From: Natronoflexus pectinivorans
Lineage (GTDB): Bacteria; Bacteroidota; Bacteroidia; Bacteroidales; Marinilabiliaceae
Direction: 5' to 3'
Assembly (NCBI RefSeq): GCF_004345615.1
Contig: NZ_SLWK01000001.1
Coordinates: 620,001-684,000 of the forward strand
DNA length: 64,000 nucleotides
The stretch's first letter is position 1. Each line of letters begins with the position of its first letter. Below the pieces are notes generated by a model that made no database searches, was not told the DNA's origin, and saw only the letters and a list, made by a program, of their open reading frames with translations. Below, piece by piece: positions 23,610 to 31,855 of this stretch. Made by a program: the position numbers and the translations under genes.

Positions 23610-25412
23610 ATGCCATTTGAAGCCTGCGTTGTACTCATAGTAATTGCATTAATGGTTGTAGCTCTAATAAAAGAGCTCGTCAGGCCGGGAATGATACTCT
23701 TTTCAGCCATGATTCTGTTGATGGTTATGGGTGTTATCAGTACCGATGAAGCCCTTTCGGGGTTTTCAAACAGAGGGATGATTACAGTTGCGGTGCTTTT
23801 TATCGTAAGCGAAGGCATCAGCTTAACAGGTGCACTGCGGTTTACAGCACGAATGATACTTCCGAAGCGCAGAAAAGCCATTCACTGGCTTTATCTGCAA
23901 ATTGCATTGCCAATTTCATTCTTCTCAGCATTTCTGAACAACACACCAGTAGTCGTCATATTTGCTCCCATCATAAAAAACTGGTCGGAAAAGTTACAGC
24001 TTCCCGCATCCAAGTTCCTGATGCCTCTTTCGTATGCAGCCATATTGGGCGGAATGTGCACCCTTATTGGCACTTCAACCAACCTTGTAGTGCATGGTCT
24101 GATGCTCGAAAATGGCATGAAAGGTTTTTCCATGTTCGAACTTGGAAAAGTGGGACTTCCAATCGCCATTGCAGGACTTTTGTACATTGCTTTGATGGGC
24201 GGACTGCTTTTACCCGGAAAACGGGCAAAACACATGACAAAGAACCAGTTCAAAGAGTATTTTTATGATGTTTATGTTACCGAAAAGAGCCGGTTAATTG
24301 GTCAGAAACCAGTACGGGGATTTCTTCCTGACCTGAGAACGGTTAAAATTGAAAAACTGGTGCGCAATGGCAAAGAGTACAATCTTGAAGATGAAGAAAC
24401 AACCATTGAAGAGAACGATAAGCTTTTATTGCGCGGAACATCCGAAACCTTCTATGATTTAATGAACAGTCCATACGTTAAGCTAAAGGGCATAGACAAC
24501 ATGGACGAATCATTAAAAAACAAAAAACTTAAACAGGTAGAGGCCGTTTTGGCTCCGCGTTTTCCGGGGTTGGGACAAACCATTGGTGACTTTGATTTCT
24601 ATCACCACTATCAGGCTGTCGTAATGGCCATTAATCGCAATGGAGAACGCATTACCGACAACATCGAAAACATTGTGCTTCAGGAAGGAGATACTGTTAT
24701 TTTGCTGGCCACCGAACAGTTTATCAAAAACTGGAGTGAGTCCAAGATTTTTTATCTCACCTCATACATTGGTGATGTGAGCAACGGAACCAATAAAAAC
24801 AAAAAAATACTTGCGGCAGTTATTGTTCTGTTGATGGTCATAGGTGCCACAATTGGCGAACATTTGCCGCCAATTGGGCCAAACAGGCTGGACATGTTCT
24901 GGTTTGCATCTCTGGCAGCCATTATCATGGTGTGGACATCAATTGTTCCCCACCAACGTTATACTAAAGCCATCAGTTGGGATGTTCTGATTACCATTGC
25001 CGCCTCTTTGGGAATCAGTAAAGCCATGCAAAATTCCGGTGTGGCAGAGCTGATTGCTTCCACTGCCATTAGTTTTTCTCAAAATCATGGTCCCATTGTG
25101 GTATTGGCAACCATATACATTCTTACCAATATTTTTACCGAACTCATTACCAACAATGCTGCGGCAGCATTGGTGTTCCCAATTGCACTGGCAGCAGGTC
25201 AGCAAATGGGGGTTGATCCCAAACCATTTTTTGTGGCCATTTGTATGGCCTCGTCAGCGAGTTTTTCAACTCCGATTGGTTATCAAACCAATCTGATTAT
25301 TCAATCAATAGGCAATTACAAGTACACTGATTTTGTTAAAATTGGTCTGCCACTGAATATCATTGCATTTATTGTATCGTTAACAGTCATCCCGTTTTTG
25401 TGGAGTTTTTAA
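23610..25412 (+). CDS. SLC13/DASS-family permease with TrkA-C domains
   Basis: A 600-residue inner-membrane symporter. Two repeated transport halves carry the family signatures NNTPVVVIFAPI and GTSTNL in the first half, and TELITNNAAAALVFPIA and PIGYQTNL in the second. Between them (about residues 205-395) lie two cytoplasmic TrkA-C (RCK_C) domains, which usually bind small ligands. Relatives transport sulfate, dicarboxylates or other anions with Na+, and the substrate here is not deducible. Single gene, divergent from priA and followed by a dispersed repeat copy. Confidence 0.9.
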   Translation: MPFEACVVLIVIALMVVALIKELVRPGMILFSAMILLMVMGVISTDEALSGFSNRGMITVAVLFIVSEGISLTGALRFTARMILPKRRKAIHWLYLQIALPISFFSAFLNNTPVVVIFAPIIKNWSEKLQLPASKFLMPLSYAAILGGMCTLIGTSTNLVVHGLMLENGMKGFSMFELGKVGLPIAIAGLLYIALMGGLLLPGKRAKHMTKNQFKEYFYDVYVTEKSRLIGQKPVRGFLPDLRTVKIEKLVRNGKEYNLEDEETTIEENDKLLLRGTSETFYDLMNSPYVKLKGIDNMDESLKNKKLKQVEAVLAPRFPGLGQTIGDFDFYHHYQAVVMAINRNGERITDNIENIVLQEGDTVILLATEQFIKNWSESKIFYLTSYIGDVSNGTNKNKKILAAVIVLLMVIGATIGEHLPPIGPNRLDMFWFASLAAIIMVWTSIVPHQRYTKAISWDVLITIAASLGISKAMQNSGVAELIASTAISFSQNHGPIVVLATIYILTNIFTELITNNAAAALVFPIALAAGQQMGVDPKPFFVAICMASSASFSTPIGYQTNLIIQSIGNYKYTDFVKIGLPLNIIAFIVSLTVIPFLWSF

Positions 25413-25414
25413 CA

Positions 25415-25552
25415 ATAATAGATCGTTAGAATATAAGACTTTTAGATAATAGACAAAAGAATATACTTGATTTAAAGCTACTTATATGCTTTACAGACAG
25501 GTTTGTATCTGGCTGTAAATCAAGGAAACAAAAAAGTTTAACGAACTATTAT
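25415..25552 (+). repeat. Dispersed intergenic repeat, copy A
   Basis: 138 bp with imperfect terminal inverted repeats (ATAATAGATCGTTAG at the left and TTAACGAACTATTAT at the right; 1-2 mismatches). It shares ordered blocks with copies at 26511-26654 and 55872-56013: AATAGATCRTTAGA, AGACAAAA, TTTAAA, CTGTAAnTCA, ACAAAAAA. It begins 3 bp after the SLC13 gene stop. No coding frame; MITE-like. Confidence 0.65.
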
Positions 25553-25847
25553 AACAATAAACATAGAGAAAAACCTATGGCATCGTACGTGTTAAGCCAA
25601 AGGTATTTGTCTATACATTAAGAGACACAGGTAAAATTTCGAGTTCCAAAGTAACTTATTTGTAGCAGCATTAATATAATATAACAAGCTGTTAACAAAT
25701 TCTTGATGCAGAGGTAACACATTCAGAGTAAATTTAAGTAGTCAGAAACTTAAATTGTTTTGACGAATTAAGAACAAAATTGCAGGTTGATTAGTTATTT
25801 ACCTGTGCTAATAGAGATCTATTCCTAATTACCATTAACCTATACTT
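25553..25847 (+). other. AT-rich region upstream of PLP-fold orphan
   Basis: 295 bp, noncoding, with no clear -33/-7 pair, hairpin or repeat beyond copy A. It presumably carries the promoter of the 25848 gene. Confidence 0.4.
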
Positions 25848-26507
25848 ATGCTGCAATCGAATATTACTCTATCGGAAAACAGTTCTTTTTGCAATCAGGT
25901 TATGCCATCCTGGACAAACCGATATTACGAGCCGGATCGATTTTATCAGTCCGGATATGAATTAATCAGAACAAATGGGAACAGGAATGAAGCCTTCCTG
26001 ATGCTTCTATCTTCCATCACATCATGGGACGAGGAGGTGATTACTTGCGGCCACCATAAAGAGAGCGAGGAAACAGAATCACTGATGAAAAGTCTGGGCA
26101 TTGTTTGTCAGCCATATTTCGAATATCCTGACGAAATGGGAACAATCAGCCAAATTTTAGAGGCACGTCCGGCCATTTCACATATGGTTTTGAATATAAA
26201 CTCTGGCTTCAGAGTAACAGATAAATTTCTTTCATCCATTAATTGGCTAAAGGAAATTCATCGGCTCAACCTTATTGTGAACTGCCACTCCGAAGTGACC
26301 GGTATAAACGATGTTTTCCATGGAATCATCGATTTTCTGGTTGGAGAAACCTTCGATGGAAACGGATATGTGATAGCCAGACGTAATCGTCTGGTACAAA
26401 CCGAGGGCAATTCAAGGTCACTGCAGCTTGATTTATACAATCTCTGGCAAAAGCAGGTAACTTCCCGTAAAGCCATTATTGAGCCGATGGATTTGTGTGA
26501 AGTATGA
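25848..26507 (+). CDS. Orphan protein resembling a degenerate class-V aminotransferase fold
   Basis: A 219-residue protein not confidently recognised. From about residue 40 it follows the order of fold-type I PLP enzymes of class V: a small-residue helix after GNRNEAFLMLLSSI, a strand-turn EEVITCGHHKESEETESLMKSLGI, then SHMVLNINSGFRVTDKFLSSINWLKEIHRLNLIVNCHSEV. The last part parallels the segment that normally contains the PLP-contacting Asp; here it is Asn. The expected Schiff-base Lys region (FLVGETFDGNGYVIARR) has no Lys. The protein is about 150-200 residues shorter than an aminotransferase. If the resemblance is real, it cannot be a classical PLP enzyme. It is bracketed by two copies of the dispersed repeat. 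Confidence 0.6.
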   Translation: MLQSNITLSENSSFCNQVMPSWTNRYYEPDRFYQSGYELIRTNGNRNEAFLMLLSSITSWDEEVITCGHHKESEETESLMKSLGIVCQPYFEYPDEMGTISQILEARPAISHMVLNINSGFRVTDKFLSSINWLKEIHRLNLIVNCHSEVTGINDVFHGIIDFLVGETFDGNGYVIARRNRLVQTEGNSRSLQLDLYNLWQKQVTSRKAIIEPMDLCEV

Positions 26508-26510
26508 TAT

Positions 26511-26654
26511 TACAATAGATCATTAGATTTACAGAATATTAGATGCCAGACAAAATCAAGTCTTTGGTTTAAACTACATTGCATGATCAACAAGCAAGTT
26601 TGCACATACCTGTAATTCAGGCTACAAAAAAAGCTTTATGAACGACTAATTTAT
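26511..26654 (+). repeat. Dispersed intergenic repeat, copy B
   Basis: 144 bp in the same orientation as copy A. It starts 3 bp after the orphan's stop and ends inside the mgtE stop codon. The block GCAAGTTTGCACATACCTGT matches copy C's GCAGGCTTGCATGTGTCAGT with purine/pyrimidine-conserving changes. Confidence 0.65.
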
Positions 26655-28015
26655 ACAAATATTCCAAAGAAATATGCGGCCAATAGCAGGTAAACAAACA
26701 TTCCTGAAATATCGTTAAGCGTAGTAATAAATGGGCCTGTGGCCATGGCCGGGTCAATTTTTAATTTATGCAGGAACAGCGGTAAAAATGTTCCAAACAG
26801 AGAAGCAAACATCACTACTGAAAACATGGCTGAAGCAACAGTGAGGGTAAGGGCAAACACCGACCCTATGGCCATGTTATAAGCAAATACAAGAAGAGCA
26901 AGAGCAGTAGCATTCAACAATGCCACGGACAACTCTTTCAGCAGTTTCTTTAGATTACTTTCAATACCAAGACTTCCACTGGCCAAAGATTGAACCATAA
27001 TTGCTGAAGATTGTATACCAACGTTTCCTCCCATGGCAGCAATCAGTGGCATAAAAAATGCCACTTGCGGATTATCATCTATATTTCCCTCAAAAACACT
27101 AATCACCCTGGAGCCAAAAAGACCGCCAACCAATCCAATCATTAACCAGGGGATACGTGCTTTGGTGTGCCGGAACACGCTGTCGGACACTTCCACATCG
27201 TGGGTAATACCCGATGCAAGCTGGTAATCCTTCTCGGCTTCTTCGCGCATCACATCCACTACATCATCAATGGTAATGCGGCCAACCAATCGGCCAATGC
27301 TATCGGTAACCGGAAGAACAACCAAATCGTATTTATTCATAATGTTGGAAACCTCCTCCGACGTAACATCTGCGCTTACTGAAATTACATCGGGATTGTA
27401 GATGTCTTTAACGATGGTATCTGTAGCGCTTAAAAGCATTTTTTTCAATGATAGGGTTCCTTTCAGAATGCCATCATTATCTACTACATAAACAAAATAA
27501 ACCTCATCCACCTCTTCGGCTTGCCTGCGCATACTGCGCAGGCAGGTTATAATGCTCCATGATTCTTTGACCTTAATTAATTCCTTGGCCATCAATCCAC
27601 CGGCAGAATTTTCCTTGTAGTGAAGCAAATCTACGATGTCGCCGGCAACAGAGATGTCATCCAGAAAAGAGAGTACCTCTTTTTGTCGCTCTTCGTCAAG
27701 TTCAGAGAGTACGTCAACGGCATCATCCGAATCCATCTTGTCGATGAATCGGCGGGCAATGACCTCACTTGGCAACGCTTTCAGGAATTTTAACCGGTCC
27801 TCCTCTTCAAGTTCAATCAGAACGTCGGCGGCAGTGTCATCGTCAAGTAGAAAATAGAGGTATTTGGCCTCCTCGATACTGAGTTCTTCGTAAATTTCAG
27901 CTATATCGGCAGGGTGTAACTCTCCGAGTAACTGCAACAAAGTCTCCTCATCTTTCTGTTCAATCAGAAGTCTGAGATTCTCAATATATTCCCTTGTGAG
28001 TTCAAAATTTGCCAT
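26651..28015 (-). CDS. mgtE: Magnesium transporter MgtE
   Basis: Mg2+ channel/transporter with the canonical order: MgtE N-terminal superhelical domain (about 1-130), two CBS domains (about 135-255: VYFVYVVDNDGILKG, VVLPVTDSIGRLVGRITIDDVVDVM), a linker, then five membrane helices. The pore motif region PLIAAMGGNVGIQSSAIMVQ and the C-terminal GPFITTLNDISGMFVYLLLA are intact. Start at 28015 (MANFELTR) is chosen over 28042 as family-like. About 454 residues. The 3' end abuts repeat copy B. It lies 39 bp downstream of rsmA, so probably co-transcribed. Confidence 0.95.
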   Translation of the reverse strand: MANFELTREYIENLRLLIEQKDEETLLQLLGELHPADIAEIYEELSIEEAKYLYFLLDDDTAADVLIELEEEDRLKFLKALPSEVIARRFIDKMDSDDAVDVLSELDEERQKEVLSFLDDISVAGDIVDLLHYKENSAGGLMAKELIKVKESWSIITCLRSMRRQAEEVDEVYFVYVVDNDGILKGTLSLKKMLLSATDTIVKDIYNPDVISVSADVTSEEVSNIMNKYDLVVLPVTDSIGRLVGRITIDDVVDVMREEAEKDYQLASGITHDVEVSDSVFRHTKARIPWLMIGLVGGLFGSRVISVFEGNIDDNPQVAFFMPLIAAMGGNVGIQSSAIMVQSLASGSLGIESNLKKLLKELSVALLNATALALLVFAYNMAIGSVFALTLTVASAMFSVVMFASLFGTFLPLFLHKLKIDPAMATGPFITTLNDISGMFVYLLLAAYFFGIFV

Positions 28016-28053
28016 AGACCGGAGTTTTATTCGGTTACACAATTAAGTACACA

Positions 28054-28839
28054 TCATTCACAAAGCGGATGCTCCTGAATCAATGATGTGAGTTCCTGAA
28101 ATCCCTGAACAGACAACTGTTCAGGACGAAGATTAAACACCGGGAGGTGTTTAATCGCTTCCATGTTGCATGGAATATTCTTCAAGCTGTTTCGCATCGT
28201 CTTTCGACGTTGGTTAAAAGCAGCTTTCACAACCTTAATAAACAACTTTTCATCGCATGGAAGTTTTTCCACATCGTTTCTTAGCAGCCTGATTACACCA
28301 GATTTTACTTTAGGAGGCGGAATAAACACATGTTCGTCTACGGTAAAAAGATATTCGGCCGTGTAAAATGATTGTAAGAACACGCTCAGAATGCCATACT
28401 CTTTTGAGCCGGGACCCGAGGTTATTCGCCTTCCTACTTCTTTTTGCACCATGCCAACCAAAGCTTCCACCTGATGACGGTTCTCGAAAGCCTTAAAGAA
28501 AATCTGGCTGGAAATATTATATGGGAAATTGCCTATGATACTAAACTTTCCGGGGAATAACTTTTGAAAATCCAGTTTTAGGAAATCCCCTTCAATAATT
28601 TTGTTCTGCAGTTGCGGATAATGCTCATGAAGATAAGAAACAGATTCTGTATCTATTTCAACCAGTTGCAGTTCAATATCGGGTCTATTAACAAGGAATT
28701 GTGTAAGCACACCCATCCCTGGCCCCACCTCAATGACATAAGTCGGAGGGGTTGACAGACTTTCTGTTATTCTTTCGGCAATGGCCGGTTCGTTCAGGAA
28801 GTGCTGTCCCAGATGTTTTTTTGCCCTTACACGCTTCAT
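28054..28839 (-). CDS. rsmA: 16S rRNA (adenine-1518/1519-N6) dimethyltransferase
   Basis: Dimethylates two adjacent adenines in the 3'-terminal hairpin of 16S rRNA, a late ribosome-assembly checkpoint. 261 residues. It begins KRVRAKKHLGQHFL, the RsmA/KsgA N-motif. The SAM-binding motif I EVGPGMGVLTQFL and the catalytic IV motif NFPYNISSQIFF are both present, and the small C-terminal domain is intact. Transcribed ahead of mgtE with its own -7 box at 28937-28944. Confidence 0.97.
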   Translation of the reverse strand: MKRVRAKKHLGQHFLNEPAIAERITESLSTPPTYVIEVGPGMGVLTQFLVNRPDIELQLVEIDTESVSYLHEHYPQLQNKIIEGDFLKLDFQKLFPGKFSIIGNFPYNISSQIFFKAFENRHQVEALVGMVQKEVGRRITSGPGSKEYGILSVFLQSFYTAEYLFTVDEHVFIPPPKVKSGVIRLLRNDVEKLPCDEKLFIKVVKAAFNQRRKTMRNSLKNIPCNMEAIKHLPVFNLRPEQLSVQGFQELTSLIQEHPLCE

Positions 28840-28936
28840 CGTCCATGGTTCACCGGTTTATAAAGACATTCATTCTCAGTTTTGGCCAATATCATTTCAT
28901 TTCGTAACATTGTAAATAAAATAAATATTAGCGGTA

Positions 28937-28944
28937 CAAAGGTA
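28937..28944 (-). promoter_or_regulatory. -7 promoter box of rsmA
   Basis: Minus-strand TACCTTTG, a perfect TAnnTTTG box, 98 bp upstream of rsmA. It lies back-to-back with a plus-strand box 4 bp away. Confidence 0.55.
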
Positions 28945-28948
28945 AGAC

Positions 28949-28956
28949 TATTTTTG
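28949..28956 (+). promoter_or_regulatory. -7 promoter box of flippase-like pair
   Basis: TATTTTTG, a perfect TAnnTTTG box, 58 bp upstream of the TTG start at 29015. Confidence 0.55.
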
Positions 28957-29014
28957 TAACCTCTTTTAGCTTTACATATTTCTTTATTCAACCTGAAATA
29001 AAAAAACCGGTAAT

Positions 29015-30007
29015 TTGAAAACCCAAAAGTATAAAGCGCTCCAGTTTGTCTTTTTTTTGCTGCTGGGACTTGGGATATTGTGGTGGTTATACAAAGACCA
29101 GGATCCGGAAGAACTCATGAATGCTCTGCAAAAAGAGGTGAATTATTTTTGGATTGCTGCCATGATATTTGTTGCGTTCCTGAGCAATTTAAGCCGCACC
29201 ATACGCTGGCAAATGTTGATTGCTCCCGTTGATCGCCGTCCCGGGTTCATCAACACTTTCCTGGCTTTGATGATAGGCTATATTGCCAATTTGGCCATTC
29301 CCAGAATGGGCGAGCTATCGAGATGTGCAGTTTTAAGTCGTTACGAAAACATCTCCTTTTCAAGATTGGTGGGAACCGTGGTCACAGAGAGAATTTTAGA
29401 TTTGATTATGTTGATCGTCTCCTTTTCGCTGGTTTTAGTTCTTGAGTTTGGCTTGCTTCGAAGAATGCTTTCAGGAATGATTGATTATAGTGCATTCAAA
29501 ACATACTTGCTGACTCCTACGCCTTATGTTGTCATCTTTCTGCTTTTTATGTCGTTTTGGTTTTTTAGAAAAAAGATTAAGGCAAGCGGACTGTTCTTTA
29601 GGATACAAACGCTGTGGGAAAAATTCAGAGAAGGACTGCTCTCTTTTCGGAAAGTGATACACAAACCTTGGTTCATCATACATACTCTTCTGATTTTTTT
29701 CTTCTATTTTTTAATGATGTATGTAAGCTTCCAAGCTTTTCCGGCCACTCAACACCTATCACTTCTTGCCGGGTTAACAGTGTTTGTTTTTGGGACTTTG
29801 GGCATGGTCGCACCGGTTCAGGGAGGAATCGGCCCATGGCATTTTATGGTTATAACAGCATTGGTCGGATACCACATTCCAACGTCACAGGCTGCAGTTT
29901 TTGCCTTGGTAACACATGGCGCATTCAATTTAATGGTCGTGGTTTGCGGACTTATTTCATTGCTGGTTTTACCCCTAATTAATCCGAAACAGGCAAAAAA
30001 TGAATGA
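29015..30007 (+). CDS. Flippase-like membrane protein (LPG_synthase_TM / UPF0104), first copy
   Basis: A 330-residue integral membrane protein with about eight helices, starting at TTG (no closer ATG fits the N-terminal helix FVFFLLLGLGILWWLY). Contains the family segments RTIRWQMLIAPVDRRPGFINTFLALMIGYIANLAIPRMGELSRCAVLSRYE and VGTVVTERILDLI. This is the transmembrane part of lysylphosphatidylglycerol synthetases without the catalytic synthase domain. Stand-alone members are proposed lipid translocators, and the substrate here is unknown. Its 3' end overlaps the next gene by 8 bp. Confidence 0.85.
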   Translation: MKTQKYKALQFVFFLLLGLGILWWLYKDQDPEELMNALQKEVNYFWIAAMIFVAFLSNLSRTIRWQMLIAPVDRRPGFINTFLALMIGYIANLAIPRMGELSRCAVLSRYENISFSRLVGTVVTERILDLIMLIVSFSLVLVLEFGLLRRMLSGMIDYSAFKTYLLTPTPYVVIFLLFMSFWFFRKKIKASGLFFRIQTLWEKFREGLLSFRKVIHKPWFIIHTLLIFFFYFLMMYVSFQAFPATQHLSLLAGLTVFVFGTLGMVAPVQGGIGPWHFMVITALVGYHIPTSQAAVFALVTHGAFNLMVVVCGLISLLVLPLINPKQAKNE

Positions 30008-30983
30008 TCAGAAAAACCAAATCTCCATCAGGTTAGCCAGATTGATCATATCTGTGGTGTCTCTTGCATATGTGGTTTACCGGATTATTAACTTCCAAAA
30101 ATGGGAGGACTTCTTTCAACATCTTTCTGACAACAGTTCGATCTTTTATCTTTTGCTGATTATTCAATTTCTGATGCTGGCTCTTAACATGTCCTTTGAA
30201 GGGGCAAAATGGAAATATCTGTTAACGCCGATTCGGATTCAAAATATTAAGATTTCGTTAATTCAGGTTTTGAAAGGACTTCAATTGGGAGTTATAACGC
30301 CTGCTCGTATAGGAGAACCATTAGCCAGAGCGCTAATGCTTCCACAGGGATCACGCGTTAAAGCCTTTCTGCTATCAGCTGCCGGAAGCATCCTGCAAAA
30401 CATTGTTTTGGGAATTGGCGGAATTGGAGGGTTGGTTTACCTCGCCTCTACAAGTGATTTCAATTCAACCCTATTATCGGCACTGAAGGAGCAGATCATT
30501 TTTTATGTCGGAATATTTATTGCAACCATGCTGATCATTCTGGTAATGCTTTTTAAAATCATATCTTCTCAAAAAAGCAAACACTACTTTAAAAAAGCAG
30601 CACAACATATTGTTGTGCTGCAACAGCTAACAACTAAAAATATAATCATCGTAACAGGATTTACAATTCTAAGATACATGGTGTACACTTCTCAACTTTG
30701 GTTAATGTTATGGTTTTTTGGTATCTCAACACATCCTTCCGATTTTAATCTGATTTTCATCTATTTTGCAACCATTACATTTATACCCGCAATTGCCATG
30801 GCCGATATAGGCATAAGAGGCTCGGTGGCGCTGTTTCTATTCGGAATGATATCTGTTAATTACGAAGCGATTATGGTATCCGTTTTTATACTCTGGGTCA
30901 TTAACGTTGGAACGCCTGTGATTTTAGCATCATTTTTTAAAAGTCAGGAGAAAAGGAGTTCCCTGCCTATAAACCAAACATGA
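30000..30983 (+). CDS. Flippase-like membrane protein (LPG_synthase_TM / UPF0104), second copy
   Basis: A divergent 327-residue member of the same family, translationally coupled to the first by an 8-bp overlap. The family motif region reads GVITPARIGEPLARALMLPQGSRVKAFLLSAAGSILQNIVLGIGG. Helices cover most of the rest, with a polar loop near residues 190-210 (KIISSQKSKHYFKKAAQH). No catalytic domain is attached. The tandem arrangement suggests that the two form a complex or handle sequential lipid steps (inference). Confidence 0.83.
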   Translation: MNDQKNQISIRLARLIISVVSLAYVVYRIINFQKWEDFFQHLSDNSSIFYLLLIIQFLMLALNMSFEGAKWKYLLTPIRIQNIKISLIQVLKGLQLGVITPARIGEPLARALMLPQGSRVKAFLLSAAGSILQNIVLGIGGIGGLVYLASTSDFNSTLLSALKEQIIFYVGIFIATMLIILVMLFKIISSQKSKHYFKKAAQHIVVLQQLTTKNIIIVTGFTILRYMVYTSQLWLMLWFFGISTHPSDFNLIFIYFATITFIPAIAMADIGIRGSVALFLFGMISVNYEAIMVSVFILWVINVGTPVILASFFKSQEKRSSLPINQT

Positions 30984-31068
30984 ATTGAAAGAATGATTTT
31001 GCTTGCAATTGTATAAATTTTCCTGACCATAAATTTTTACATAAAGAATTAATCTTAAAACAAATTCA

Positions 31069-31076
31069 TATATTTG
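31069..31076 (+). promoter_or_regulatory. -7 promoter box of bifunctional nuclease gene
   Basis: TATATTTG, a perfect TAnnTTTG box, which would give a leader of about 130 nt before the ATG at 31214. Confidence 0.45.
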
Positions 31077-31213
31077 TTACTGATATGATCCAATTCTATT
31101 TTACCCAAGCCAGGATCATGCGTAAAACACTTACAAGAAGCCAAATAAAACACCATTGGCATTTTATCATCTGAAACGATAGTTTTTCAGGCAATGCTAA
31201 AAACTAATTTCGA

Positions 31214-31819
31214 ATGAGTAAAAAGAAAGTAAAACTAAACATATTAGGATTATCATATTCACAAACCCAATCGGGTGCTTATGCACTGGTTTTGGCAGAA
31301 GAAGAGGGTGAACGGCGGATTCCAATCATCATTGGTGGTGTTGAGGCGCAATCCATAGCCATCAAACTTGAAGGCCTTGAGCCTCCCCGTCCTTTAACAC
31401 ACGATCTGTTTCTTAAATTTGCCAGAGCTTTTCAGGTTGAACTGTTGGAGGTGGTCATTTACAAACTAGAAGAGGGTATTTTCTACTCTGAACTGGTTTG
31501 TGTGAAAGAGGGCGAAGTGATCAGAATTGATTCCCGCACTTCCGATGCAGTTGCTTTGGCGCTAAGATTTAACTGTCCCATATATACTTACGAGGAGATA
31601 TTGTCAAAAGCAGGCATTGTTCTTGACTTTGGCGATCCCAAAGAAGAGACCACCGAAAGCAGTGGTGCAAAATCCGGAGTTTCAGCTTCTGGAAGTTCCA
31701 GTGCTTACACAGCCAAGTCGCTGGATGAATTGAAGGTGCTGCTGGAAGAAGCTGTTGAAAGTGAGAATTATGAAAAAGCTTCAGAAATAAGGGATGAGAT
31801 AAAGCGCCGTGAAAAATAA
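31214..31819 (+). CDS. Bifunctional nuclease (BFN/DUF151) with C-terminal UVR motif
   Basis: A 201-residue protein. The N-terminal BFN domain (about 5-140: VKLNILGLSYSQTQSGAYALVLAEEEGERRIPIIIGGVEAQSIAIKLEG..., RIDSRTSDAVALALR) is the DUF151 fold; plant homologues have DNase/RNase activity. A Ser/Gly linker leads to a UvrB/UvrC-type helical hairpin (about 168-201: LDELKVLLEEAVESENYEKASEIRDEIKRRE). The UVR tail is usual in Bacteroidota BFN proteins. It precedes the nucleoside transporter by 36 bp on the same strand, suggesting co-transcription and possibly nucleic-acid turnover (inference). Confidence 0.9.
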   Translation: MSKKKVKLNILGLSYSQTQSGAYALVLAEEEGERRIPIIIGGVEAQSIAIKLEGLEPPRPLTHDLFLKFARAFQVELLEVVIYKLEEGIFYSELVCVKEGEVIRIDSRTSDAVALALRFNCPIYTYEEILSKAGIVLDFGDPKEETTESSGAKSGVSASGSSSAYTAKSLDELKVLLEEAVESENYEKASEIRDEIKRREK

Positions 31820-31855
31820 AGGGTACTCCAAAAATAAAATTCTAAGGCCTGAAGT

